Of a stretch of 42,780 bases of DNA, positions 25,002 to 32,956 are shown in pieces. Origin of the DNA: Rhodococcus_G sp042754225 (lineage in GTDB: Bacteria; Actinomycetota; Actinomycetes; Mycobacteriales; Mycobacteriaceae); the NCBI RefSeq assembly GCF_042754225.1, contig NZ_JBHZAH010000034.1, positions 1-42,780 of the forward strand, written 5' to 3'. Position numbers and translations under genes: made by a program. The notes under the pieces are model-generated. The model made no database searches, was not told where the DNA came from, and saw only the letters and a list, made by a program, of their open reading frames with translations. Within the stretch, counting starts at the first letter, position 1. Every line of letters begins with the position of its first letter.

Positions 25002-27527
25002 GTGAGCGGTACCGACACCCCCGACGGGCGCAGGCGCGGAGAACTGCGGATCTACCTGGGCGCGGCACCGGGTGTCGGCAAGACGTTCGCGATGCTCGGT
25101 GAGGCGCACCGGCGTCGCGAGCGGGGGACCGACGTGGTCGCGGCCGTGGTGGAGACCCACGGCCGCGCCCGCACGGCGGCCCAACTCGGTGACCTCGAGG
25201 TCATTCCGCCGAAGCTCGTCGAGTACCGCGGCACCACGATGGGCGAGCTGGACGTGGACGCGGTGCTGCGGCGCAGGCCGTCCCTCGTGCTCGTCGACGA
25301 ACTCGCCCACACCAACACCCCGGGCAGCCGCAACCAGAAGCGTTGGCAGGACGTGGAAGAACTCCTCGTTGCCGGCGTCGATGTGTTGACGACACTGAAC
25401 GTGCAGCATCTCGAGAGTCTCGGTGACGTGGTCCACCAGATCACCGGTGTGGTCCAGCAGGAGACCGTTCCGGACGCTGTGGTGCGCGCCGCTACCCAGG
25501 TCGAACTCGTCGACATTACCCCGGAAGCACTGCGGCGCAGGCTCTCCCACGGCAACATCTACGCCGCGGAGAAGGTGGACGCGGCCCTGAGCAACTACTT
25601 CCGTCGCGGGAACCTCACCGCACTGCGGGAGATCGCGCTGCTGTGGGTGGCGGACCAGGTCGACGCTGCGCTCGCGAAGTATCGTGCCGAGAACGCGATC
25701 ACGGACACCTGGGAGGCGCGCGAACGGGTCGTCGTGGCCGTGACCGGAGGCCCGGAGTCCGAGACGCTGGTGCGCCGTGCCAGCCGGATCGCGTCGAAGG
25801 CCAGCGCCGAACTGATGGTCGTGCACGTGGTGCGCGGCGACGGCCTGGCCGGGGTGTCCGCGCCCGAGATGGGCAAGGTGCGTGCGCTGTGTTCGAGTAT
25901 CGGCGCGAGCCTGCACAGCGTGGTCGGCGACGACGTCCCGGGGACGCTGCTGGATTTCGCGCGGTCGGCGAACGCGACCCAGCTCGTGCTGGGCACGTCG
26001 CGGCGCTCGCGCTGGGCGCGGATCTTCGACGAGGGCATCGGCGCGAGCGTGGTGCAGCGCTCGGGCAGCATCGACGTGCACATGGTCACCCACGGCGAGA
26101 CGAACACCAGGCGCAGGCTGTCACCGCCAGGATCCCGCTCGCGCAAGATCCTGGCCTGGGTGGCGGCGGTGCTGGTGCCGGCCGCGGCATCCTCGGTGAT
26201 GGGGGTGACCGACCATCACTTCGGCGTCGGCGGCGAGAGCGCGCTGTTCTTCATCGTGGTGCTGCTGGTGGCGCTGCTCGGCGGCGTCGGCCCGGCAGCG
26301 TTGTCCGCCTTGATGTCCGGGCTGCTGTTGAACTACTTCTTCACCCCGCCGCTGCACAGCTTCACGATCGCCGAGCCCGACAACTTCATCACCACCGTGG
26401 TGCTGCTGGTGATCGCGGTGGCCGTGGCCGTCCTGGTGGATGCGGCGGCGAAGCGTGCCAGGGAGTCGCGCCTGGCCTCGCAGGAGGCCGAGCTGCTGGC
26501 ACTGTTCGCCGGCTCGGTGCTGCGTGGTGCCGACCTGCCCGCGCTGCTCGAGAAGGTCCGCGAGACCTACGGTCAGCAGTCCGTCAGCGTGATCCATCGG
26601 GGTGTCGGGGTGGTGAGCTCGGTGGGGGATGCGCCGCCGACGTCGGTCGCGGACGCCGACACCGCGTGCGAGGTGGGCGAGGGCGAGTACGCGCTGGCGC
26701 TGCGGGGCAGCGAACTGCGGGCGAGGGACCGGCGGGTGCTCGCGGCCGTCGCGAACCAGGCGGTCGGGCTGATCCGGCAGGCTCAACTCGCCGAGGAGGC
26801 CAGCGCCGCGCAGGCCCTGGCGGAGGCGGACCGGCTCCGCCGCTCGCTGCTCTCGGCGGTGAGCCACGACCTGCGTACGCCGCTCGCCGCGGTCAAGGCG
26901 GCGGTGTCGAGCCTGCGCAGTGACGACGTGGAGTTCTCCCCGGAGGACACCGCGGAACTGCTTGCGACGGTGGAGGAGTCGACGGACCAGCTGACCAACC
27001 TGGTCGGCAACCTCCTGGACTCCTCCCGTCTCGCGGCGGGCGTCGTGCGGCCGTCCCTGCGGCCGGTGTACCTCGAGGAGGTGGTCCACCGCGCCCTGGT
27101 CGGGGTGGGCGTCGGCACCCCGGTTCTCGGCCGGGCGGGACGCGAGCGCGTTCAGGTCGACGTCGGCGGGCACGCGGTCGCGGCGGACAGCGGTCTGCTC
27201 GAGCGGGTGATCGCGAATCTCGTGGACAACGCGCTGCGGTACGCGCCGGACTCCCCGGTCCGCATCGCGGCGGCGGACGTGGGGGACCGGGTGCTGATCA
27301 CGGTGGCCGACACCGGACCCGGGGTGGCACGGGGCGCGGAGGACCAGATCTTCGACTCGTTCCAGCGTCTCGGAGACCGCGACAACTCCACGGGTGTCGG
27401 GCTGGGGCTGTCGGTCGTGCGGGGGTTCGTCGAGGCGATGGGCGGAACGGTCTCCGCCACCGACACCCCCGGTGGCGGACTGACGATGGTGGTGGACTTG
27501 GCTGGAATCGGGAAGGTGACGGCATGA
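25002..27527 (+). CDS. kdpD: Sensor histidine kinase KdpD
   Basis: An 841-residue sensor kinase controlling kdp expression through KdpE. The N-terminal KdpD domain has Walker A GAAPGVGKT at 20-28 and Walker B LVLVDELAHTN. A USP-like subdomain follows (about 235-365), then four membrane helices of the DUF4118 type (about 380-480) and a GAF-like linker. The HisKA domain has phospho-accepting H622 in SHDLRTPL, and the HATPase domain has N box NLVDNALRYAP and GTG-type loops. GTG at 25002 is preferred because homologues have a short tail before LRIYLGAAPG; GTG at 24987 would add five residues and overlap kdpC by eight bases. No strong ribosome binding site discriminates. Confidence 0.94.
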   Translation: MSGTDTPDGRRRGELRIYLGAAPGVGKTFAMLGEAHRRRERGTDVVAAVVETHGRARTAAQLGDLEVIPPKLVEYRGTTMGELDVDAVLRRRPSLVLVDELAHTNTPGSRNQKRWQDVEELLVAGVDVLTTLNVQHLESLGDVVHQITGVVQQETVPDAVVRAATQVELVDITPEALRRRLSHGNIYAAEKVDAALSNYFRRGNLTALREIALLWVADQVDAALAKYRAENAITDTWEARERVVVAVTGGPESETLVRRASRIASKASAELMVVHVVRGDGLAGVSAPEMGKVRALCSSIGASLHSVVGDDVPGTLLDFARSANATQLVLGTSRRSRWARIFDEGIGASVVQRSGSIDVHMVTHGETNTRRRLSPPGSRSRKILAWVAAVLVPAAASSVMGVTDHHFGVGGESALFFIVVLLVALLGGVGPAALSALMSGLLLNYFFTPPLHSFTIAEPDNFITTVVLLVIAVAVAVLVDAAAKRARESRLASQEAELLALFAGSVLRGADLPALLEKVRETYGQQSVSVIHRGVGVVSSVGDAPPTSVADADTACEVGEGEYALALRGSELRARDRRVLAAVANQAVGLIRQAQLAEEASAAQALAEADRLRRSLLSAVSHDLRTPLAAVKAAVSSLRSDDVEFSPEDTAELLATVEESTDQLTNLVGNLLDSSRLAAGVVRPSLRPVYLEEVVHRALVGVGVGTPVLGRAGRERVQVDVGGHAVAADSGLLERVIANLVDNALRYAPDSPVRIAAADVGDRVLITVADTGPGVARGAEDQIFDSFQRLGDRDNSTGVGLGLSVVRGFVEAMGGTVSATDTPGGGLTMVVDLAGIGKVTA

Positions 27528-27540
27528 CCGAGGTGACTGT

Positions 27541-28221
27541 GTGACACGAGTACTGGTGATCGACGACGAGCCGCAGATCCTCCGGGCGCTCCGGATCAAC
27601 CTGAGCGTGCGCGGGTACGAGGTGAGCACGGCGGCGAACGGCGCCGCCGCGCTGCGGGCGGCTGCCGAGCGTCACCCCGAGGTGATCGTCCTCGATCTGG
27701 GACTGCCGGACATGGACGGCATCGAAGTGCTGGCGGGCCTGCGGGGGTGGTCCACCGCGCCCGTCATCGTGCTGTCGGCACGAACCGACTCCGCGGACAA
27801 GGTCGCGGCTCTCGACGCGGGTGCCGACGACTACGTGACCAAACCCTTCGGGATGGACGAGTTCCTCGCGCGGCTGCGCGCGGCGGTGCGCCGGAACTCG
27901 GCGGCCGCGGACGCCGCGGAGCCGGTCGTGGTGACCGACTCGTTCACCGTCGACCTCGCGATGAAGAAGGTGACCAAGGGCGATCAGGAGATTCACCTGA
28001 CGCCCACCGAGTGGGGGATGCTCGAGATGCTGGTGCGCAACAAGGGCAAGCTGGTCGGGCAGAAGGAACTGCTGCGCGAGGTGTGGGGGCCTGCCTACGC
28101 GACCGAGACGCACTACCTGCGCGTCTACCTGGCGCAGCTGCGGCGGAAACTCGAGGACGACCCGTCCCGTCCCCGCCACCTGATCACCGAGGCGGGAATG
28201 GGATACCGCTTCCAGGAGTGA
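27541..28221 (+). CDS. kdpE: Response regulator KdpE
   Basis: A 226-residue OmpR/PhoB-type regulator. The receiver domain has acidic pocket D8 and D9, phosphorylated D52 (VLDLGLPDMDG) and K101 (TKPFG). The C-terminal winged helix contains LTPTEWGMLEMLVRNKGKLV and the final GYRFQE. GTG at 27541 is preceded by GAGGTG. It is the last gene of the kdp unit and ends 13 bases from the convergent USP gene. Confidence 0.96.
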   Translation: MTRVLVIDDEPQILRALRINLSVRGYEVSTAANGAAALRAAAERHPEVIVLDLGLPDMDGIEVLAGLRGWSTAPVIVLSARTDSADKVAALDAGADDYVTKPFGMDEFLARLRAAVRRNSAAADAAEPVVVTDSFTVDLAMKKVTKGDQEIHLTPTEWGMLEMLVRNKGKLVGQKELLREVWGPAYATETHYLRVYLAQLRRKLEDDPSRPRHLITEAGMGYRFQE

Positions 28222-28234
28222 GCGGGGCCGGGGC

Positions 28235-29104
28235 TCAGCGGCGGTCGCGCACGACCATCAGCGGGCACTCGATGCTGTGCAGCAGGGCCCGGCTGGTGGA
28301 ACCGAGCAGCATCCCACGGAATCCACCGCGTCCACGACTGCCGACCACGACCAGCTGTGCGGTGGCGGCCTGGTCCAGCAGCAATCGGACGGGGCGGTCC
28401 TTGGCGACCACTCGCTCCACCTCGACCTCGGGAAACCGTTCCTGCCACCCGGCCATCCCCGCGGCGAGCAGCTCCCGCGCACCGTCGAGAGCGGCGGTAG
28501 GTTCGTCCACCACATCGAGGAAGCGGTCCACTGCGAGGTCGCTCGCCGCGTAGGCCGCGACCAGTTTCGTGCCCCGCAGCGACGCCTCGGTGAATGCCGC
28601 CGCGATCGCTGGTTCGCTGTTCGCGGAGCCGTCCACGCCGACCACGACCGGACCCTCCACCGGCTCGGTGACCGTGCCACGAATCACCACCACCGGGCAG
28701 GAGCCGTGGGTGGCGAGGGCATCCGCGACCGAGCCGAGGACGGCGCCGGTGAACTCGCCGCGTCCGCTCGATCCCAGAACCACCATCGCGGCTCGTTCGG
28801 ACCAGTCGAGCAGCACCGGAACCGGTTGTCCGGCATGCAGAGTCGCCTCGACCGCGAGGTCGGGTGCGCGTTCGACCGCCAGGGTCCGCGCTTCTTCGAG
28901 AAGTCTGCGGCTCTCCGCGGCGAGGTCGTCGTAGAAATCCTGCCCGACCGCCGCCATGCCGGCGAACGGCACGGGTGCCAGCGCAGCGGAGACCAGATGC
29001 AGGGCGGACTTGCGCGCCGCCGCGGCGTCGGCGGCCCATGCCACCGCGGCCTTCGACGAGTCCGACCCGTCGACACCGACGACGACGGGGTGGTGATCGG
29101 TCAT
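28235..29104 (-). CDS. Tandem universal stress protein
   Basis: A 289-residue protein of two USP domains, starting MTDHHPVVVGVDGSDSSKAAV and repeating with PVVVGVDGSANSEPA. Both halves keep the ATP-binding G-x2-G-x9-GS motif (GSSGRGEFTGAVLGS and GSRGRGGFRGMLLGS), so both probably bind ATP. Mycobacterial tandem USPs such as Rv2623 act in growth arrest and stress. The ATG at 29104 follows a GAGGAGG site; the upstream open frame is non-coding. It lies 49 bases after the baeRF gene on the same strand. Confidence 0.92.
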   Translation of the reverse strand: MTDHHPVVVGVDGSDSSKAAVAWAADAAAARKSALHLVSAALAPVPFAGMAAVGQDFYDDLAAESRRLLEEARTLAVERAPDLAVEATLHAGQPVPVLLDWSERAAMVVLGSSGRGEFTGAVLGSVADALATHGSCPVVVIRGTVTEPVEGPVVVGVDGSANSEPAIAAAFTEASLRGTKLVAAYAASDLAVDRFLDVVDEPTAALDGARELLAAGMAGWQERFPEVEVERVVAKDRPVRLLLDQAATAQLVVVGSRGRGGFRGMLLGSTSRALLHSIECPLMVVRDRR

Positions 29105-29153
29105 GCGAACCTCCTCGGGAGTCCTTGCAGTCCGTGGTCGGTACCCGGCCGGC

Positions 29154-30263
29154 TCAGCCGGCGTAGCGCAGGATCGCGGCGGCCTGCGCACCCTCGGGGA
29201 CGTCCTCGGCGCGCACGGCCAGGATGCGGCCGCCCTGCAACAGCGTCCGACGGGCCATCTCGTCGATGACGCCGTAGCCGAACCCCGTGTCGTCACCGGT
29301 GAGTTCGACCACCCCGGATTCGGGATCGATCGTGCCGGGCACGAAGCTGTCGATGTCGACGAAGAGCGTGTCGACCAGTCCGAAGGTGGCGGAGCGGCCG
29401 ATGTCCGTCAGGTCGGTCTGTGCCCGACCCTGGGATCGCCGGGTTTCGAACAGTTCGCGGGTGCGTGCGAGTTCTGCGGCGTAGTGGCGGTCCAGCACGC
29501 CCCGGGCGAGGGTTGCCAGTTCCTCGTCGCTGCGCTCCTCGGGATTGCCGTCGAGGCCCTCGGCGAGCAAGGCCGGGTAGCTGTTGACGGAACGGTAGAT
29601 CGACGAAACGGGCTCGGTCGCGGCGAGGATCAGTGGGACGTCGCGACCGGTGAGAACGGGGCGTAGCGCCTGGTCGACGGCCCGGCAGTACTGTCGCACG
29701 CGCAGCTTGCGGCCTTCGGTTCCCTGCAGTCGCCCCTTCGGTGCCCGACCGCTGAGCGAGGCCTTGCCGGCGTGGTCTGCCGCGCTCGTCGGCAGGTCCG
29801 GCACCCGTACCGTCTCGGCCGGGTACTCGGCGGAGACCTCCACCAGTCGCACCGACCCCTCGGCGAGAGCGAGCACGAACGCGGTCTGGGGGAAGGTCAC
29901 CGCCCGCAGCAGAGGCTTGAGGAAGTAACGGTCCCCGACGCGCTCGACTGCCTCGAGACGGTTCGGTATGCGGTGGACGTGTACGTGCTCGCCCTCGGCG
30001 AGTACCACCAGGGTGCGGGACTGGTAGCGCCAGAAGTCGTCATCGTCGGCCAGGTCGCCGAGTGCCTCCTCGAACGTGTCGCGCTCGGACTTGTCCTGGA
30101 CGGCCTCGAGCGCCGACTTCGCCTGGTTGGCGAAGGCGATTCGGTTTGCCTCGGGGTCGTCGAGGGCCGCGTCCATCGGGGTGTAGATCGACAGGCAGGT
30201 GCGCCCTTCGACCGCCGCGAGGGTCGCGAGTTCGTTCTGGCTCGGAACATCGTTGTGCAGCAT
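29154..30263 (-). CDS. baeRF-type (archaeo-eukaryotic release factor-like) protein
   Basis: A 369-residue soluble protein recognised as a bacterial homologue of the eRF1 family (baeRF family 3/11 type). The N-terminus LATLAAVEGRTCLSIYTPM and the run SALEAVQDKSERDTFEEALGDLADDDDFW are characteristic. The C-terminal ATFGLVDTLFVDIDSFVPGTID and GVIDEMARRTLLQGGRILAV look like an L7Ae/eRF1 domain 3. Such proteins have been proposed, on comparative-genomic grounds, to act on ribosomes under stress; the function here is inferred only. It lies just upstream of the tandem USP gene and is divergent from the OsmC-like gene. Confidence 0.78.
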   Translation of the reverse strand: MLHNDVPSQNELATLAAVEGRTCLSIYTPMDAALDDPEANRIAFANQAKSALEAVQDKSERDTFEEALGDLADDDDFWRYQSRTLVVLAEGEHVHVHRIPNRLEAVERVGDRYFLKPLLRAVTFPQTAFVLALAEGSVRLVEVSAEYPAETVRVPDLPTSAADHAGKASLSGRAPKGRLQGTEGRKLRVRQYCRAVDQALRPVLTGRDVPLILAATEPVSSIYRSVNSYPALLAEGLDGNPEERSDEELATLARGVLDRHYAAELARTRELFETRRSQGRAQTDLTDIGRSATFGLVDTLFVDIDSFVPGTIDPESGVVELTGDDTGFGYGVIDEMARRTLLQGGRILAVRAEDVPEGAQAAAILRYAG

Positions 30264-30387
30264 CCGTCAGGCCTTTCCCCGGGTTGACCGCAGCACTGAG
30301 GTGCCCTGTTCCTCGAAACTATCCCCACCGGCCCGATCGTGCTGGCCGAGCGGCGAGCGGATCCCACCGGGATGGCAGACTTGCGCC

Positions 30388-30831
30388 ATGGCTGAACAGA
30401 CTCCCGATACCACTCCCGCCGGAACCGAGCTGTGGGTCGAGCGGACCGGAACTCGCCGGTACACGGGCCGCAGCTCGCGAGGCGCCGAGGTGCTCATCGG
30501 GTCGGAGACCGTGGACGGGGTGTTCACGCCGGGCGAGCTCCTCAAGATTGCGCTCGCCGCGTGCACCGGGATGAGCTCCGATCTGCCACTCTCGCGTCGG
30601 CTCGGCGACAACTACGACGCCACCGTGCGGGTCTCGGGAGCGGCCGACCGCGAGAACGAGATCTACCCGCGACTCGACGAGGTGCTCGAGGTCGATCTGA
30701 GCGAGCTGGACGCCGAAGCGCAGGAACGGCTGCTGACCGTGGTGCTCAAGTCCGTGGACAAGGTCTGCACCGTCGGCCGGACACTGAAAAATGGCACCGT
30801 GGTGAACCTTTCAGTCGAGACTGATTCGTGA
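30388..30831 (+). CDS. OsmC/Ohr family protein
   Basis: A 147-residue OsmC-like protein, expected to reduce organic hydroperoxides through a redox-active cysteine pair. C59 (IALAACTGMSSD) and C127 (DKVCTVGRTL) are in the expected places. The ATG at 30388 begins MAEQTPDTTPAGTELWVERTG; the upstream frame runs through the divergent intergenic region and is not coding. It corresponds in position to Rv2923c of M. tuberculosis, normally next to mutM. The secreted propeller gene follows after 13 bases. Confidence 0.9.
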   Translation: MAEQTPDTTPAGTELWVERTGTRRYTGRSSRGAEVLIGSETVDGVFTPGELLKIALAACTGMSSDLPLSRRLGDNYDATVRVSGAADRENEIYPRLDEVLEVDLSELDAEAQERLLTVVLKSVDKVCTVGRTLKNGTVVNLSVETDS

Positions 30832-30844
30832 TCGAATAGGCGCC

Positions 30845-31996
30845 ATGATTCTGTCCCGCGTTGCGATGGTCGGCGCGGTGGTCGCCGGCGTGTTCGCCGG
30901 TGCACCACTGGCCGGCGCCCAGCCTCTCCCGACCCCCGGCCCCGAGGTCCCGCAGATTCCGTCTCTGCCGCTGCCGATTCCGGGGCTCCCGGCGACGTCG
31001 ACCCCGGCCGTGGCGACCACGCCGGCCGCGACGACCACGCCGACCACGCCGGCCGCGCCTGCTGCGACGATCACGCCGGCGGCTCCGGGCTCGACGACAG
31101 CGACCACGTCGCCTGCCGTGGCCGCCACGACCACGCCCTCGGTGGCGGCCGCGTCGGCCGCCTGCAAGCAGTGGACCGTGAGCACCATCGCCAGCGGATT
31201 CGGAACCCTCGAGAACCTCGGCTTCGACGGCCGCGGCAAGATGCTGCTCTCGGAGAGCGCGGTGCTCGGCGACGGTGCCATCCGGACCCTCACCCCCGGC
31301 GGGGACAAGGGAACTCTCGTCTCCTCGGTGAACTCGCCTGGCGGAATCGTCGTCGACGGCGACCGGGTGCTGTTCAACACCGGCAACAACGTGATGGCGG
31401 GGCTGTACGGCAGCACCAACGGCACCGTCGAGTCGGTCGGCCTGGACGGCGGCAAGCAGTCGACCCTCGCGCACGGGCTGACCATGCCCAACGGGCTGGC
31501 CAGGCTCGACAACGGCGACCTGCTGGTCACCAATGTGCTCGGCGGCAAGCCGGGAATCGTGCGGATCCCCGCGGCCGATCCGCAGGAGCCGGTCACGGTG
31601 CGCACCGACATCGGCTCCGCGAACGGCATTTTCGCGTCTCCGGACGGTAAGACCGTCTACGTGGGCAACACCCTCGAAGGAACGACCCAGATTCGCGTGC
31701 TCGACACGAAGGACCTGACCGGTCCGGCCCGAGTCCTCTCGCTGCCCGGTGCCGGACCCGTGAACGCGGGTGACGACCTCACCCTCGGCGCCGACGGCTA
31801 CCTGTACGAGGCGCTCAACGGGGCGGGCAAGATCGTTCGCGTCGACCCCGCCAGCGGCGACACCTGCGAGATCGCAACGGGTCTCCCGTTGACCTCGTCG
31901 GTCCGGTTCGGTGCGGGTCCCGGCTGGGATGCGACCGCGCTGTACGCCACCAGCTTCGAGGGCACCGTCCACAAGCTCGTTCCGCCGGCGAACTGA
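30845..31996 (+). CDS. Secreted SMP-30/NHL-like beta-propeller protein
   Basis: A 383-residue exported protein. A signal peptide (about 1-25, ending PLAGA) is followed by a low-complexity Pro/Thr/Ala linker (about 26-105), then a six-bladed propeller-like domain. Blade motifs include NLGFDGRGKMLLSE, LTMPNGLARLDNGDLLVTN, ANGIFASPDGKTVYVGN and DDLTLGADGYLYEALNGAGKI, which resemble SMP-30/gluconolactonase and strictosidine-synthase-like folds. One cysteine pair (about 106 and in DTCEIATG) could form a disulfide. Substrate unknown. It sits between the OsmC-like and acylphosphatase genes with 10-13-base gaps, so it is probably co-transcribed. Confidence 0.8.
   Translation: MILSRVAMVGAVVAGVFAGAPLAGAQPLPTPGPEVPQIPSLPLPIPGLPATSTPAVATTPAATTTPTTPAAPAATITPAAPGSTTATTSPAVAATTTPSVAAASAACKQWTVSTIASGFGTLENLGFDGRGKMLLSESAVLGDGAIRTLTPGGDKGTLVSSVNSPGGIVVDGDRVLFNTGNNVMAGLYGSTNGTVESVGLDGGKQSTLAHGLTMPNGLARLDNGDLLVTNVLGGKPGIVRIPAADPQEPVTVRTDIGSANGIFASPDGKTVYVGNTLEGTTQIRVLDTKDLTGPARVLSLPGAGPVNAGDDLTLGADGYLYEALNGAGKIVRVDPASGDTCEIATGLPLTSSVRFGAGPGWDATALYATSFEGTVHKLVPPAN
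30997..31160 (+). repeat. Low-complexity Pro/Thr/Ala-coding tract
   Basis: Imperfect repeats of ACCACGCCG/GCC-type codons encode the linker of the secreted propeller protein (runs such as TTPTTPAAPAA). Linkers of this kind are common in actinobacterial wall-spanning or O-mannosylated proteins. Confidence 0.6.
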
Positions 31997-32006
31997 CGGG
32001 TGCCCG

Positions 32007-32288
32007 ATGACCCAGCACCAGGTGCGGCTCACCGCCTGGGTGCACGGCGCAGTCCAGGGAGTGGGCTTTCGCTGGTGGACCCGCTCGAGGGCGCTCGAAC
32101 TGGGCCTGGTCGGGCACGCGACGAATCGGCCCGACGGCCGAGTGCTGGTGATCGCGGAGGGCCCGAGGTCGTCCTGCGAGCGGCTGCTCGAACTGCTGCG
32201 CTCGGGATCGACCCCGGGTTCGGTCGATCTCGTCGTGGAGAGCTGGTCGGACGCGGCGGGCGGACTCGTCGGATTCGTCGAACGCTAG
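32007..32288 (+). CDS. acyP: Acylphosphatase
   Basis: A 93-residue acylphosphatase, which hydrolyses carboxyl-phosphate bonds of small acyl phosphates. The signature VQGVGFR includes catalytic R22, and N40 in HATNRPDGRV is the second catalytic residue. The ATG at 32007 is the start that gives the normal family length. In M. tuberculosis the gene directly precedes smc. Here 7.9 kb separates them, and it lies 10 bases before the Gly/Tyr-rich membrane protein gene. Confidence 0.95.
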   Translation: MTQHQVRLTAWVHGAVQGVGFRWWTRSRALELGLVGHATNRPDGRVLVIAEGPRSSCERLLELLRSGSTPGSVDLVVESWSDAAGGLVGFVER

Positions 32289-32298
32289 GCTCGGGTCG

Positions 32299-32955
32299 AT
32301 GACGTCACACGGTGGGGAGGACGCGGTGGGACCCGAGGGGGACAACCCGGGCGCGCAGGAGTCGGAAGGTCGGGAAGTCGAGGCTCGGGATTCCGAGTCG
32401 CCGGTGGAGCCGGATGCCGCGGAACCCGCGAAGCCTGCGGGCCGGATCCGTCGCCAGGAGCCTGGCACCACCCAGCCTCGCCCGCCGACCGTCGGCGAGG
32501 CGAGGGCACGCGACAAGGCCCGCAAGCAGCGCGCCGAGGAGGAGCGGCTGGCCGCGGAGGCCGCCGCGAACGAGGCCGCGAAGAAGCGGAAACGTCGCAA
32601 GGCCATGATCGGTGGTGTCGCGGTGGTGGGAGTGGTCGGCCTCGTCGCGCTCGGCTACTCGGTGCTGTCCTCGGACACCGTCGAGGCCACCTGCATCGAC
32701 CCGAACACCGAGGTGGTGGTCGACGACTCGTACTGCACGCAGGGCACGCCCGGCTCCGGCGCCACGGCCGGCATGTTCATCTTCGCGGGCTCGCAGTACC
32801 GCTACTACTACGGCGGCCACGGTGGTGGCGTCGGAACCAAGATGACCGGCGGCACTGTCGTCACACCCAAGGGAGCGACCATCAAGACCAAGTCCGGCAC
32901 CACGGTTCAACGGGGCGGCTTCGGCAGCAAGATCTCCGGCAGCAGCGGGACCTGA
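32299..32955 (+). CDS. Membrane-anchored Gly/Tyr-rich protein of ligase module
   Basis: A 218-residue protein of unknown function. Residues 1-100 are cytoplasmic, acidic then strongly basic and helical (ARARDKARKQRAEEERLA). One membrane helix covers about 104-122. The outer part has C132 and C146, which could form a disulfide, then a Gly/Tyr-rich stretch (SQYRYYYGGHGGG) and a Thr/Gly/Lys tail ending QRGGFGSKISGSSGT. By its tail and its neighbours (ATP-grasp ligase and DUF350) it resembles DUF1190-type partners such as E. coli YjfM/YgiB, but sequence similarity is weak. It starts 10 bases after acyP, and its stop is one base before the ligase GTG. Confidence 0.75.
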   Translation: MTSHGGEDAVGPEGDNPGAQESEGREVEARDSESPVEPDAAEPAKPAGRIRRQEPGTTQPRPPTVGEARARDKARKQRAEEERLAAEAAANEAAKKRKRRKAMIGGVAVVGVVGLVALGYSVLSSDTVEATCIDPNTEVVVDDSYCTQGTPGSGATAGMFIFAGSQYRYYYGGHGGGVGTKMTGGTVVTPKGATIKTKSGTTVQRGGFGSKISGSSGT

Positions 32956-32956
32956 C

